A DNA stretch of 64,000 nt from assembly GCA_900316955.1 (NCBI GenBank), contig ONEX01000004.1, positions 62,001 through 126,000 on the forward strand, written 5' to 3'. The notes under the pieces were generated by a model. It worked only from the letters and a program-made list of their open reading frames with translations, did not search any database and had not been told where the DNA came from. The DNA comes from an uncultured Bacteroidales bacterium. Lineage in GTDB: Bacteria > Bacteroidota > Bacteroidia > Bacteroidales > UBA932. The position numbers were made by a program, and so were the translations under genes. Shown here one piece after another: positions 14,591-22,481 of the stretch. Every line of letters begins with the position of its first letter. Position 1 is the stretch's first letter.

Positions 14591-16999
14591 ATGAAACGCT
14601 TTCTCATAGCCGTCCTGGCCACGCTTGTGGCCGTCAGCGCCCTTGCCCAGAACCGCAACGGGCTGGTCATGCCCAGCGTGGATTCCAAGGCGGATTCCGC
14701 CGCCATCGCCCGGGTCCGGGCCCGGATGGACTCCATCCGCCAGCATCGGCCCACCGTCGCTGTCATCCTCGGCGGAGGCGGCGCCCGCGGCATGGCCCAT
14801 ATCGGCATGCTCAAATACATGGAGCAGATGGGCATTCCCGTGGACCTGGTGGGCGGTACCAGCATGGGCGGCCTCGTGGCCGGCCTGTATTCCCTCGGCT
14901 ACGATGCGCAGTACCTGGACTCCCTCGTCCGGAGCATCGACTGGACCGTCATGATGTCCGACAAGGTTCCGGACTCTTACCAGAGCTACCGGCGCCGGAA
15001 GAACAATGAACGGTTTGCTCTGACCATTCCCTTCCATTATGAGGAGGAGGACGCGATTTCCCGGCTCAGCCGCGAGATGGACCTGGAAAAGGCGATGGAC
15101 AATGTCGAGACCAGTTCCTCCGACATCGCCACCGAAGTCATGACCCAGGTGGGCATGGGCCTGCCCGACGGCTATCTGTTCGGCTACAACATCCGAAACA
15201 CCCTGAGCTCCGTCTCCGTCGGCTATCAGGATTCCCTAGCCTTCGAGCACCTGCCCATTCCCTTCTTCTGCGTGGCGACGGACATGTACTCCATGAGCGA
15301 GAAGAACTGGACGTCCGGCCTGCTGGTGGATGCCATGCGGTCCACGATGTCCATCCCGTTCTACTTCCGGCCGGTCCGCACCCAGGACATGATCCTGTCC
15401 GACGGCGGCACGCGGAACAACTTCCCTGTCGATGTCGCCAAGGCGATGGGGGCCGACATCGTCATCGGCTCCGAGATGCCCGTCGACCGCAAGATCACCG
15501 AGCTGGGTTCGGCCGCCAGCCTGCTGATGCAGAACATCACGATGATGTCTTCCGACGCCGCCCGCATCAATCGGCTCAGGACCGACATCCTGCTCCAGCA
15601 TGAACTGCCCGGCTACACCATGCTTTCCTTCGACAAGGAGAGCGTCGCCAACATCATCCGGCTGGGCTATGAACTGGCGGAGGAATATAAGGATGATTTC
15701 GAGAAAGTGGCCCGGAAAGTCGGCGCCCAGCCGCGGAGACTGAACCATGCGCGCGCCATCGACCTCGGGAAGGAAAAGATCCAGATCGGCGCCATCGGCG
15801 TCGAGGGCATCACGCCGGAAGAGCGGAAACTCCTGCTCGGTTCCCGCTTCATGCCCAAGGGAGGCCTGTACGGCCGCCAGGAGATCGAAGCGCTCCTGTC
15901 CTACCTGTACGGTACCCGCGCTTTCGAATCGGTCACCTACCGGATCTGCGGCGCCCAGGAGCCCTATACCCTCATCTTTGACTGCCAGAAAGGACAGACG
16001 AACGAATTCGGCGTAGGCGTCCATATCGACAATGACGAGGTCGTGTACGTGAGTGCCGCCCTGGGCATCGGAACACGCAAGCTCAGCGGGCCCCGGCTCC
16101 TGACCGAGATCAAGATCGGCAACAACCCCATCCTGAACGTCGAAGGGTCTTACAAGCCCCTGAACGGCTATCCGACCGTGGGCATCGGCCTGCTGACCCG
16201 CTATTGGCAGGAAAGCGGCACCAACATGTCCTTCAACGAGCTGCATTCGCGGCTGAACCTGTTCGTCGAGGACGGGCGGTTCGTGTGGGGCCGGGTCCGC
16301 CTGGGATTATCCACCGACTTCTCGCCGCTCATCACCGCTGCGGGCGATGAAGGACGCTATTTCAACTGGATGTTCAAGAACCGCTGGCATTCCGCCTTTG
16401 CGGACATCTGCCTGGACACGTTCAACGACGGCTATTTCCCCACCAAGGGTTTCCGGGCGGACCTGGACAGCCGGTATATGTTCCGCGGATTCCGGGAAGG
16501 ATGGGAAGAAGAAGGGCAGCTCACGACGGAACGGCTCCCCAACTATTTCATCGGTCTGGGCTCCGTTTCGGCCGCGCTCACGTCCGGTCGATGGACGCTG
16601 CTTCCCAGCCTGTATCTGGGCTATACCAGCGCGACGATGAGCATTGTCCATCCGACCCATGCGCTGGCCATCGGCGGTTTGGTCGGCGGCCGCTATGTGG
16701 ATTACCAGATTCCTTTCTTCGGAATAAACCGCGGCATGCGGGCGCTCTATGGTTATGTGGCTTCGCCGCAACTGAACCTCCAGTACCGGATCAGTCACAA
16801 GAACTACCTGACGGCGCGCTCCGGCATGTTCGCGAATCATTACGAGTCTTTCAAGGGAATGTTCACGGAGCCGCTTCTCGACTATGCCTTCGGCCTGGAC
16901 TTCGGCCGCAAAACGATAGCGGGCCCGTTCCGCTTCGGCCTGGCCTGGAGCAAACGGACCCACTTCGGGGGCTATTTCTCGTTCGGATACGACTTTTAG
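14591..16999 (+). CDS. Patatin-like phospholipase fused to a BamA-like outer-membrane barrel
   Basis: 802 residues from the ATG at 14591. A signal peptide (MKRFLIAVLATLVAVSALAQ) precedes the patatin domain (about 53-340): oxyanion loop GGGGARG (61-67), nucleophile Ser91 in GTSMGG, and Asp271 in DGG. Residues about 340-430 form a POTRA-like linker (IDLGKEKIQIGAIGVEGITPEERKLLLG), and the rest is a surface-antigen (D15/Omp85) barrel ending in F, the C-terminal outer-membrane signature. This is the architecture of PlpD-type (type Vd) secretion, in which the phospholipase is carried by its own barrel. The common Bacteroidota form probably remains surface or periplasm attached. It is monocistronic. 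Confidence 0.93.
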   Translation: MKRFLIAVLATLVAVSALAQNRNGLVMPSVDSKADSAAIARVRARMDSIRQHRPTVAVILGGGGARGMAHIGMLKYMEQMGIPVDLVGGTSMGGLVAGLYSLGYDAQYLDSLVRSIDWTVMMSDKVPDSYQSYRRRKNNERFALTIPFHYEEEDAISRLSREMDLEKAMDNVETSSSDIATEVMTQVGMGLPDGYLFGYNIRNTLSSVSVGYQDSLAFEHLPIPFFCVATDMYSMSEKNWTSGLLVDAMRSTMSIPFYFRPVRTQDMILSDGGTRNNFPVDVAKAMGADIVIGSEMPVDRKITELGSAASLLMQNITMMSSDAARINRLRTDILLQHELPGYTMLSFDKESVANIIRLGYELAEEYKDDFEKVARKVGAQPRRLNHARAIDLGKEKIQIGAIGVEGITPEERKLLLGSRFMPKGGLYGRQEIEALLSYLYGTRAFESVTYRICGAQEPYTLIFDCQKGQTNEFGVGVHIDNDEVVYVSAALGIGTRKLSGPRLLTEIKIGNNPILNVEGSYKPLNGYPTVGIGLLTRYWQESGTNMSFNELHSRLNLFVEDGRFVWGRVRLGLSTDFSPLITAAGDEGRYFNWMFKNRWHSAFADICLDTFNDGYFPTKGFRADLDSRYMFRGFREGWEEEGQLTTERLPNYFIGLGSVSAALTSGRWTLLPSLYLGYTSATMSIVHPTHALAIGGLVGGRYVDYQIPFFGINRGMRALYGYVASPQLNLQYRISHKNYLTARSGMFANHYESFKGMFTEPLLDYAFGLDFGRKTIAGPFRFGLAWSKRTHFGGYFSFGYDF

Positions 17000-17008
17000 G
17001 GAATCCGC

Positions 17009-17926
17009 TTACGGCCGATACGCTTTCACGGCTTTCACCGCGCATTTCTGGCACAGGCGGGCGTCCTTCGCGGGGATGGAATATTCCGTGTCCAGGAGTT
17101 GGTAGCCGTTCCCCAGGACGGACTTGCCCAAGACCGGCTTGATGAGCGTCTCGAACCAGGTGCAGGCGGCGATGTAGCGGCCGTGCTGGCGCGTAAGGTG
17201 GTAACCGTCCCGCGTGAGCTGGTACACCTTGGAGGTGGCGGGAACCTTCGTGTCGTTGTTCAGCCGCGTGCCGCGGGCGATCTGCACGGCTTCGCCGGAC
17301 GGGATGACCACCGGCAGGTTGAACTGCTTCGAGGCGCGGTCCACGCAGCTCTTGATGGCCTCGTACATCTGCCGCTGGTTCCGGCCGTAGCGGGGGAAGG
17401 CCCGGTGGTCGGAATTGGCGGCATAGGCCCAGGTCATGTGCCAGACGATGGCCGCCCGGGGGTTGGGCGCTTCCTTTCGGATGATGGAAACGAGCTTCGG
17501 AATGCCCTGCTCATATGTTTCGTAGAGGCCCGAATCGTCCGAGGCCTGCTGGATCGTGATGATGTCCCAGGGCTCGTCCTTCAGGCCGTCCAGGATCGTG
17601 GCGTTCCGGCTGACGGTCACCCACTGGTTCTTCGTGGACTTGTAGTAGATGTAGTTCGCCGTTCCCTCGGCATATTCCTTACAGTGGCGTTCCAGGGTGC
17701 AGCCGCCGATGTACAGGCGGGCGACGATGACATTGTGGATGCCCGCGGCCTCCAGCAGGCCGGGGAGATATTCGGTGCCGTCGTCGGAAAAGCTGTTGCC
17801 CACGGCGAGGATCCGGAGCGTGTCCGGACGCTGCGGCAGGGGATAATTGTCGATGCGCGCCTGGGCGTGCAGGAGGGCGGCCAGGGCGAGCGCGGTGAGC
17901 GTAAGCAGGAAGCGTTTCAGTGTCAT
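17009..17926 (-). CDS. DUF4886 protein (SGNH-hydrolase-like), secreted
   Basis: 305 residues from the ATG at 17926; an in-frame TTG at 17947 lies on the promoter and is rejected. A signal peptide (MTLKRFLLTLTALALAALLHAQA) is followed by ILAVGNSFSDDGTEYLPGLL, the block I of SGNH-type folds with the nucleophile serine in GNSFS, and DGYHLTRQHGRYIAACTWF near the end, which supplies the Asp/His pair. DUF4886 proteins occur widely in Bacteroidota and are thought to act on carbohydrate esters or related groups. It is transcribed from a promoter shared back-to-back with the next gene. Confidence 0.88.
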   Translation of the reverse strand: MTLKRFLLTLTALALAALLHAQARIDNYPLPQRPDTLRILAVGNSFSDDGTEYLPGLLEAAGIHNVIVARLYIGGCTLERHCKEYAEGTANYIYYKSTKNQWVTVSRNATILDGLKDEPWDIITIQQASDDSGLYETYEQGIPKLVSIIRKEAPNPRAAIVWHMTWAYAANSDHRAFPRYGRNQRQMYEAIKSCVDRASKQFNLPVVIPSGEAVQIARGTRLNNDTKVPATSKVYQLTRDGYHLTRQHGRYIAACTWFETLIKPVLGKSVLGNGYQLLDTEYSIPAKDARLCQKCAVKAVKAYRP

Positions 17927-17944
17927 AAGTGGATGATTGCTGTC

Positions 17945-17952
17945 CAAAGATA
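17945..17952 (-). promoter_or_regulatory. -7 box TATCTTTG (minus strand) for the DUF4886 gene
   Basis: The reverse complement of CAAAGATA, 18 bp before the ATG at 17926. Confidence 0.6.
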
Positions 17953-17965
17953 AGTAAAAAAATGC

Positions 17966-17973
17966 TATCTTTG
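17966..17973 (+). promoter_or_regulatory. -7 box TATCTTTG (plus strand) for the outer-membrane protein gene
   Basis: Exact match only 13 bp from the opposing -7 box, so the two divergent promoters overlap and must compete. Confidence 0.6.
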
Positions 17974-17984
17974 TGCCAGATTTA

Positions 17985-18674
17985 ATGGAAATGAAAATGA
18001 AAAAGCTTGTTATTTTGATGGTTACGGCCCTGCTGGCCGTCCCGGGTTTCGCCCAGATCGAGCCCGTCTACACTTCTTCCGACGGCAGAGCGATGTTCGA
18101 CATCGCCAACCATATCGGCTACGGCTATCACATCACGAAATCCAATGACTTCAAGCCCGGCTGGTGCGACGAGTTCTTCGTGAACATCGTGAAGTTCGGC
18201 TTCTACCCGGTGGAGAGCTTCGGCTTCGAACTCGGCGTGGACCTGCAGGTCAACGATTTCAATACCAAGGAGAAGGCTTTCGTCCAGCGCGACGGCATCA
18301 TCAAGACGGCCGATTTCTCCACGATCGAGACGCTCGGCGGCGTGGACCGCAAGCGCAGCGACTTCACCACCGTGAGCCTGGGCGCCCCGGTGATGCTGAA
18401 GGCCAAGATCGAGAAGGTGGGCTTCGGCATCGGCGCGGTGGCTTCCTGGAACTTCGCCGGCAGCAATTCCTACTGGGTTGAGAAAGCGAACCGCCACATG
18501 GACCTCATCGAGAGAAAGGCGAAGGTGAATCCCTTCTCCTACGGCCTCGTCGCCACGGCGTCCTACGGCGTCTTCGGGGTGTACTTCAAGTACTATCCGA
18601 AGTCTTCCCGGCTTCTCCCCGAAGGCAGCGTGGACCTGAGCTATACGACGATCGGTATCGTCCTCGGCATGTAA
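17985..18674 (+). CDS. Outer-membrane beta-barrel family protein, function unknown
   Basis: 229 residues from the ATG at 17985; ATGs at 17991 and 17997 are alternatives because the promoter is so close. A signal peptide (KKLVILMVTALLAVPGFAQ) is followed by alternating aromatic/hydrophobic strands (GYGYHITKSNDFKPGWCDEFFVNIVKFGFYPV, SFGFELGVDLQVN, GVYFKYYPKSS, LSYTTIGIVLGM) as in small outer-membrane barrels of the OMP_b-brl type. No enzymatic motif is visible. Its stop lies immediately before the stop of the convergent dehydrogenase. Confidence 0.75.
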   Translation: MEMKMKKLVILMVTALLAVPGFAQIEPVYTSSDGRAMFDIANHIGYGYHITKSNDFKPGWCDEFFVNIVKFGFYPVESFGFELGVDLQVNDFNTKEKAFVQRDGIIKTADFSTIETLGGVDRKRSDFTTVSLGAPVMLKAKIEKVGFGIGAVASWNFAGSNSYWVEKANRHMDLIERKAKVNPFSYGLVATASYGVFGVYFKYYPKSSRLLPEGSVDLSYTTIGIVLGM

Positions 18675-19856
18675 TTACCGGGCCATCCGGTAGATGGCCT
18701 CGATATCCTCCGAACCCAGGACTTTGAAGGAGCCCTGGGTTATTTTATGCCCGCGGGTGCACTTGCGCGCCATCTCCCGGATCTCGTCCTCGGAGACTTC
18801 CTTGCCGATGAGTTCGTGGATGTTGACAGGCATGCCGATGGCGTGGTAGAAGCGCTCCATCGCCTCGATGCCCTTGAGGGCCGTCCCTTCCGGGTCCGTG
18901 AAGTCCTGCGGCACGCCCAGCACGTTCACGGCGAAACGGACGAAGCGGCTTACGTTCTCCTTGTACACGTAGCGCGCCCAGCTGGGCCAGATGGCCGCGA
19001 GGCCGGCGCCGTGCGTGACGTCGAACATGCCGCTGAGCTCGTGCTCGATCTCGTGGGTGGCCCAGTCGCCGGTGAGGCCGCAGCCGGTGAGGTCGTTGTG
19101 CGCGAGGCTGCAGCCCCACATGATCTGGGCGCGGGCGCGGTAGTCCTCCGGGTCCGCGAGGACCTTGAAGACGTTGTCCATCAGGTCCCGCATCAGGGCC
19201 TCCGCGAGGGAGTCGGTGAGGTCCATGTCGTCATCGTGGGAGAAATAGCGCTCCATCGTGTGCATGATCATGTCCGTGACGCCGGCCGCCGTCTGGTACG
19301 GGGGCAGGGTGAAGGTGCGGACCGGGTTCATGATGGCGAACTTGGGCCGGCTCAGCTGGTTGGAATAGCCCAGCTTCACGTCGCCGTCCTCGTTCGTGAT
19401 GACGCTGGATTCGCTCATCTCGCTGCCCGCGGCCGGAATCGTAAGCACGCAGGCCACCGGGAGATAGCAAGCCGGCGAGGCCTTGCCCGTGTAGAAGTCC
19501 CAGACTTCTCCGTCATAGGGGACGCCGCAGGCGATCGCCTTGGCCGAGTCGATGACGGAGCCGCCGCCGACGGCGAGGATGAAATCCACGCCCTCCTGGC
19601 GGCACAGGTCGATGCCTTCGTGGACGAGGGACAGGCGCGGGTTCGGAACGACGCCGCCCAGGCAGACGAAGTCCACGCCGCCGTCGCGGAGCAGTCCGCA
19701 GATCTTGTCCAGCAGGCCGGACTTCTTCGCGCTCTTGCCGCCGTAATGGACCAGCACCTTGTGGCCGCCGTATTTCTTCACGAGGGAGGCCACTTTCTCC
19801 TCGGACTGCTTCCCGAACACGACTTCGGTCGGGGCGTGGTAGACGAAATCTCTCAT
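18675..19856 (-). CDS. Iron-containing alcohol dehydrogenase (BDH/YqhD-type)
   Basis: A 393-residue cytoplasmic enzyme. GGGS (97-100) is the nucleotide-binding loop. The metal ligands Asp195 and His199 (GVTDMIMHTME), His268 (WATHEIEH) and His282 (DVTHGAGLA) are all present. The length and the motif HEIEHELSGMFDVTHGAGLA match the NADPH-dependent butanol dehydrogenase/YqhD branch, which reduces aldehydes to alcohols. It is a single gene between a convergent barrel protein and its own promoter at 19873. The physiological role is probably aldehyde detoxification or redox balance. Confidence 0.94.
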   Translation of the reverse strand: MRDFVYHAPTEVVFGKQSEEKVASLVKKYGGHKVLVHYGGKSAKKSGLLDKICGLLRDGGVDFVCLGGVVPNPRLSLVHEGIDLCRQEGVDFILAVGGGSVIDSAKAIACGVPYDGEVWDFYTGKASPACYLPVACVLTIPAAGSEMSESSVITNEDGDVKLGYSNQLSRPKFAIMNPVRTFTLPPYQTAAGVTDMIMHTMERYFSHDDDMDLTDSLAEALMRDLMDNVFKVLADPEDYRARAQIMWGCSLAHNDLTGCGLTGDWATHEIEHELSGMFDVTHGAGLAAIWPSWARYVYKENVSRFVRFAVNVLGVPQDFTDPEGTALKGIEAMERFYHAIGMPVNIHELIGKEVSEDEIREMARKCTRGHKITQGSFKVLGSEDIEAIYRMAR

Positions 19857-19872
19857 AACCGATGCATTTTCG

Positions 19873-19880
19873 CAAAGTTA
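19873..19880 (-). promoter_or_regulatory. -7 box TAACTTTG (minus strand) for the Fe-ADH gene
   Basis: The reverse complement of CAAAGTTA, 17 bp before the ATG at 19856. Confidence 0.6.
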
Positions 19881-19896
19881 TGAAAAATTCCGAAGA

Positions 19897-21135
19897 TTAT
19901 TCGCCGTTGTACAGGCCGGTGAAGAGGATGGCGCCGGAGGTCCTTTCGGAGATGGTGTACAGGAAGGGATGGTCGACCGTGAATTTGACCGTGCGAGGCT
20001 CCGGATCCGGGCCTACGCCGGTGTATTTCATTTCGATGACCGTGACGGCCGCGGCTTCGGTGCCGGTCTCATTGACCGTGATGTTGGCCTTGTGGATGAC
20101 TTGGGAGATGACGGCCGTGTCGTTCTCGACCAGTTCCGTGTACGGGCCGATGGGAAGGCCCATCGCGGCGAGCAGCTCTTTCATCTCCACCGTGGTCTCC
20201 GTCTCGAAGCGGGGGAGGCTCAGGATGACGTGGCACTTTTCGCCCGCCAGCGGCAGCTGCTTGGCATCCGGCAGGGTGGTCAAGGCGTCGTTCTTCTTCG
20301 GAAGATAGACCGTCAGGGCGAACTTGCCGTTCCCGTAAGGCAGGGTAACGGCCTGGCCGAAAGCGTTCTCGCCATACAGGGCGTCCAGCGTCTGGTGCAT
20401 CATGCCCACCTTCGCGGTGGCGCCGGCGAGGTTCCGGAAGTTCTCGTCCCGAGTGGCCGCCTTGTCGAAGGCGGTGGTCCAGTCCGCGTGGAAGAAGATG
20501 GCGTTCATGATGTACATGATCGCGGCCGGATTGACACTCTTGAGGACTTCCTTGATCCGCCCGTAGGTGTGTTTCTCGCACCAGTCGTTGACATACTTCA
20601 TCACGGCCTGCGGGTCCGAGAAGGACATGGACTCCACCAGGGCGCTGTAATAGGTCTCGACGGCCGATTTGAACGGGGCTTTCGGGGTGAACCTGTCATT
20701 GACCAGCACGCCGTCCGCGAGGGCCAGGGTGACGCTCGTGTCCACCTGCGGCAGGGTTTCGATGAGCTTGGCGCAGAACTCGTTGATGGCGTCCGTCCCT
20801 TCGTAGCCCAGGACGGCGGCCAGCTGCGCGGAGACCTCCGCGTCGGCGCCGTTCCCCAGCATCCCCAGCGCGTACTGGACGCTGAGCGGGGAGAGGATGA
20901 GACTCTTTTTCTCGCCTTCGTCCCAGACCTTCTTCGTGAGTTTCCAGGCGAACTGGTTGCCGGCCTGGACGAAGGCCTCTTCCGCCCGGGTCAGGGGGAC
21001 GCGGTCGATTTCGTGTTCGGCCTTCGGGAAGGGCGGGAGCCCGGCTTCGGGATCCTGGATGTCGGGGGTCTTGCTGCAGGAAAGGGTGAGGGCCAGGAGG
21101 GAGGCGGCCCAGCCGAGGATATTCATTCTACGCAT
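19897..21135 (-). CDS. Serpin-family protease inhibitor, lipoprotein
   Basis: A 412-residue protein with a lipoprotein signal (LALTLSC, Cys20). The serpin core is recognisable: LILSPLSVQYALGMLGNGA (79-97), IMYIMNAIFFHADWTTAFD (206-224), and the hinge NETGTEAAAVT (355-365), which has the small residues inhibitory serpins need to insert the loop. Counting from the hinge (P14 = Thr359), the scissile bond falls at about Thr372-Gly373, after a Tyr; this is approximate because the following strand is longer than in human serpins. VDHPFLYTI (387-395) is the usual C-terminal signature. It is probably surface-anchored and protects the cell from host or competitor serine proteases. Confidence 0.92.
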   Translation of the reverse strand: MRRMNILGWAASLLALTLSCSKTPDIQDPEAGLPPFPKAEHEIDRVPLTRAEEAFVQAGNQFAWKLTKKVWDEGEKKSLILSPLSVQYALGMLGNGADAEVSAQLAAVLGYEGTDAINEFCAKLIETLPQVDTSVTLALADGVLVNDRFTPKAPFKSAVETYYSALVESMSFSDPQAVMKYVNDWCEKHTYGRIKEVLKSVNPAAIMYIMNAIFFHADWTTAFDKAATRDENFRNLAGATAKVGMMHQTLDALYGENAFGQAVTLPYGNGKFALTVYLPKKNDALTTLPDAKQLPLAGEKCHVILSLPRFETETTVEMKELLAAMGLPIGPYTELVENDTAVISQVIHKANITVNETGTEAAAVTVIEMKYTGVGPDPEPRTVKFTVDHPFLYTISERTSGAILFTGLYNGE

Positions 21136-21184
21136 GATCGAATTCTTTTGCCTTTCAAATCCGGAAGGTCCGGAAATCTTGCAT

Positions 21185-22378
21185 CTAAATCTTGATTTTG
21201 ACGCCTGCCTTCCCGAGGGCCCAGGCCGTGCCGATGCAAAGGAATGCGAAGGCCACGCATTTCACCAGCCCGAGCGGGCCGGCGAGCCAGGCGGGGGCTT
21301 CAAGGCCCAGGGCTTCCGCCGCGGAATAGTAGAGGTAGGGGATCAGATAGACGGTCAATGTAGCCGTGCCGGCGGGGCGGAAAGGCGCGAACCAGCGGGT
21401 CCAACCTTTCTCCTCCAGCACGCGCAGGAGGGTGTACAGCGTGATGCCGATGGCGCCCACATAGAAGCACCAGGGGAGGGTGCCGATGTTCTTGGAGATG
21501 ATCCAGTCCTCGTGGGCGGCGGTGCCGAAACCGATCAGGATGCCCACGGACAGGGCGGCGTACAGGAGCTTCCGCCCGCCCGGTTCCCGTCCGAAATTCT
21601 TTTCCTGCACGGCCACCAGCATGCCGGTGACGACCATCAGGGCCGACGAACCGTTCCCGAGGTTCAGCGCCCGGGCGAAGTCCTGGAGGAGGTTCCCGCC
21701 GTCGAGGAGCATCTCGCCGTCGCGCGTGGCCGTGGACAGGAGGTTCAGGCCGATGAGCGCGAGCCAGACGAGCGACAGGGCGCCGGTGCGTTTCCGGCAC
21801 AGGAGCCAGGCCACGGCCCCGAACAGGTAGGCCCATCCGATCAGCCCGAGGATGCCCCACCAGCGAGCCCGGAGGAAACCGCCGTCCTCGGTGCGGTAGG
21901 TGAGGGCGAGGCCGATGAGCAGGATGATTCCCGCCGCCCGGAACCATTTCCCGGCCTTGAGCTGTTCCGGATAAGCGTTCCAGACGAGGAAGAAGCCCAG
22001 CACCATCAGCAGGACGAAGAGCCACTCCCCGCAGCCCATCCAGGGGGCCATGCGGCCTTCGGTATTGACGATGAACACGCCCATCACCAGCAGGGCGAAG
22101 GTCCGGGAGAGGATGTGGCCGAGGGTTTTCTCGGCGGGAATCAGTTTCTGGAAGCGGCGCTCGATGGCGTAGGGGATGGACAGGCCCACGACGAAGAGGA
22201 ACAGCGGGAAGACGATGTCCGCCAGGCCCATGGCATCCTCGTGCGTCCCCGCGTGCTCCAGCCAGTGGGGCACGTCCCCGACCGTCCAGAGGTCGTTCAC
22301 GAAGATCATCAGGAACATCGTGAGCCCCCGGAGCATGTCGATGGCGCCGTTGCGCCGGCCGAAACCGTAATTTTCCAT
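21185..22378 (-). CDS. DUF5009 multi-pass membrane acyltransferase-like protein
   Basis: 397 residues from the ATG at 22378, directly before the promoter box; the longer frame to 22543 would include the promoter and is rejected. About ten hydrophobic segments are seen. The N-terminus RNGAIDMLRGLTMFLMIFVNDLW and the motif DIVFPLFLFVVGLSIPYAIERR are typical of the DUF5009/heparan-alpha-glucosaminide N-acetyltransferase-like family, which transfers acetyl groups across membranes to sugars. It ends just before the serpin gene on the same strand (50 bp), so the two may share a transcript. The acceptor is unknown. Confidence 0.9.
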   Translation of the reverse strand: MENYGFGRRNGAIDMLRGLTMFLMIFVNDLWTVGDVPHWLEHAGTHEDAMGLADIVFPLFLFVVGLSIPYAIERRFQKLIPAEKTLGHILSRTFALLVMGVFIVNTEGRMAPWMGCGEWLFVLLMVLGFFLVWNAYPEQLKAGKWFRAAGIILLIGLALTYRTEDGGFLRARWWGILGLIGWAYLFGAVAWLLCRKRTGALSLVWLALIGLNLLSTATRDGEMLLDGGNLLQDFARALNLGNGSSALMVVTGMLVAVQEKNFGREPGGRKLLYAALSVGILIGFGTAAHEDWIISKNIGTLPWCFYVGAIGITLYTLLRVLEEKGWTRWFAPFRPAGTATLTVYLIPYLYYSAAEALGLEAPAWLAGPLGLVKCVAFAFLCIGTAWALGKAGVKIKI

Positions 22379-22397
22379 GGTCGATCCTTTTTCTACG

Positions 22398-22405
22398 CAA
22401 AGATA
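22398..22405 (-). promoter_or_regulatory. -7 box TATCTTTG (minus strand) for the DUF5009 gene
   Basis: The reverse complement of CAAAGATA, 19 bp before the ATG at 22378. Confidence 0.6.
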
Positions 22406-22449
22406 TAAACATTTGGACATATGCGAAAAAGGATTTCCGTCCGGATTGC

Positions 22450-22457
22450 TACCTTTG
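22450..22457 (+). promoter_or_regulatory. -7 box TACCTTTG for the carboxylesterase gene
   Basis: Exact TAnnTTTG match, 24 bp before the ATG at 22482. Confidence 0.6.
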
Positions 22458-22481
22458 CGGCAGACAAAACACTTTCTTTCC

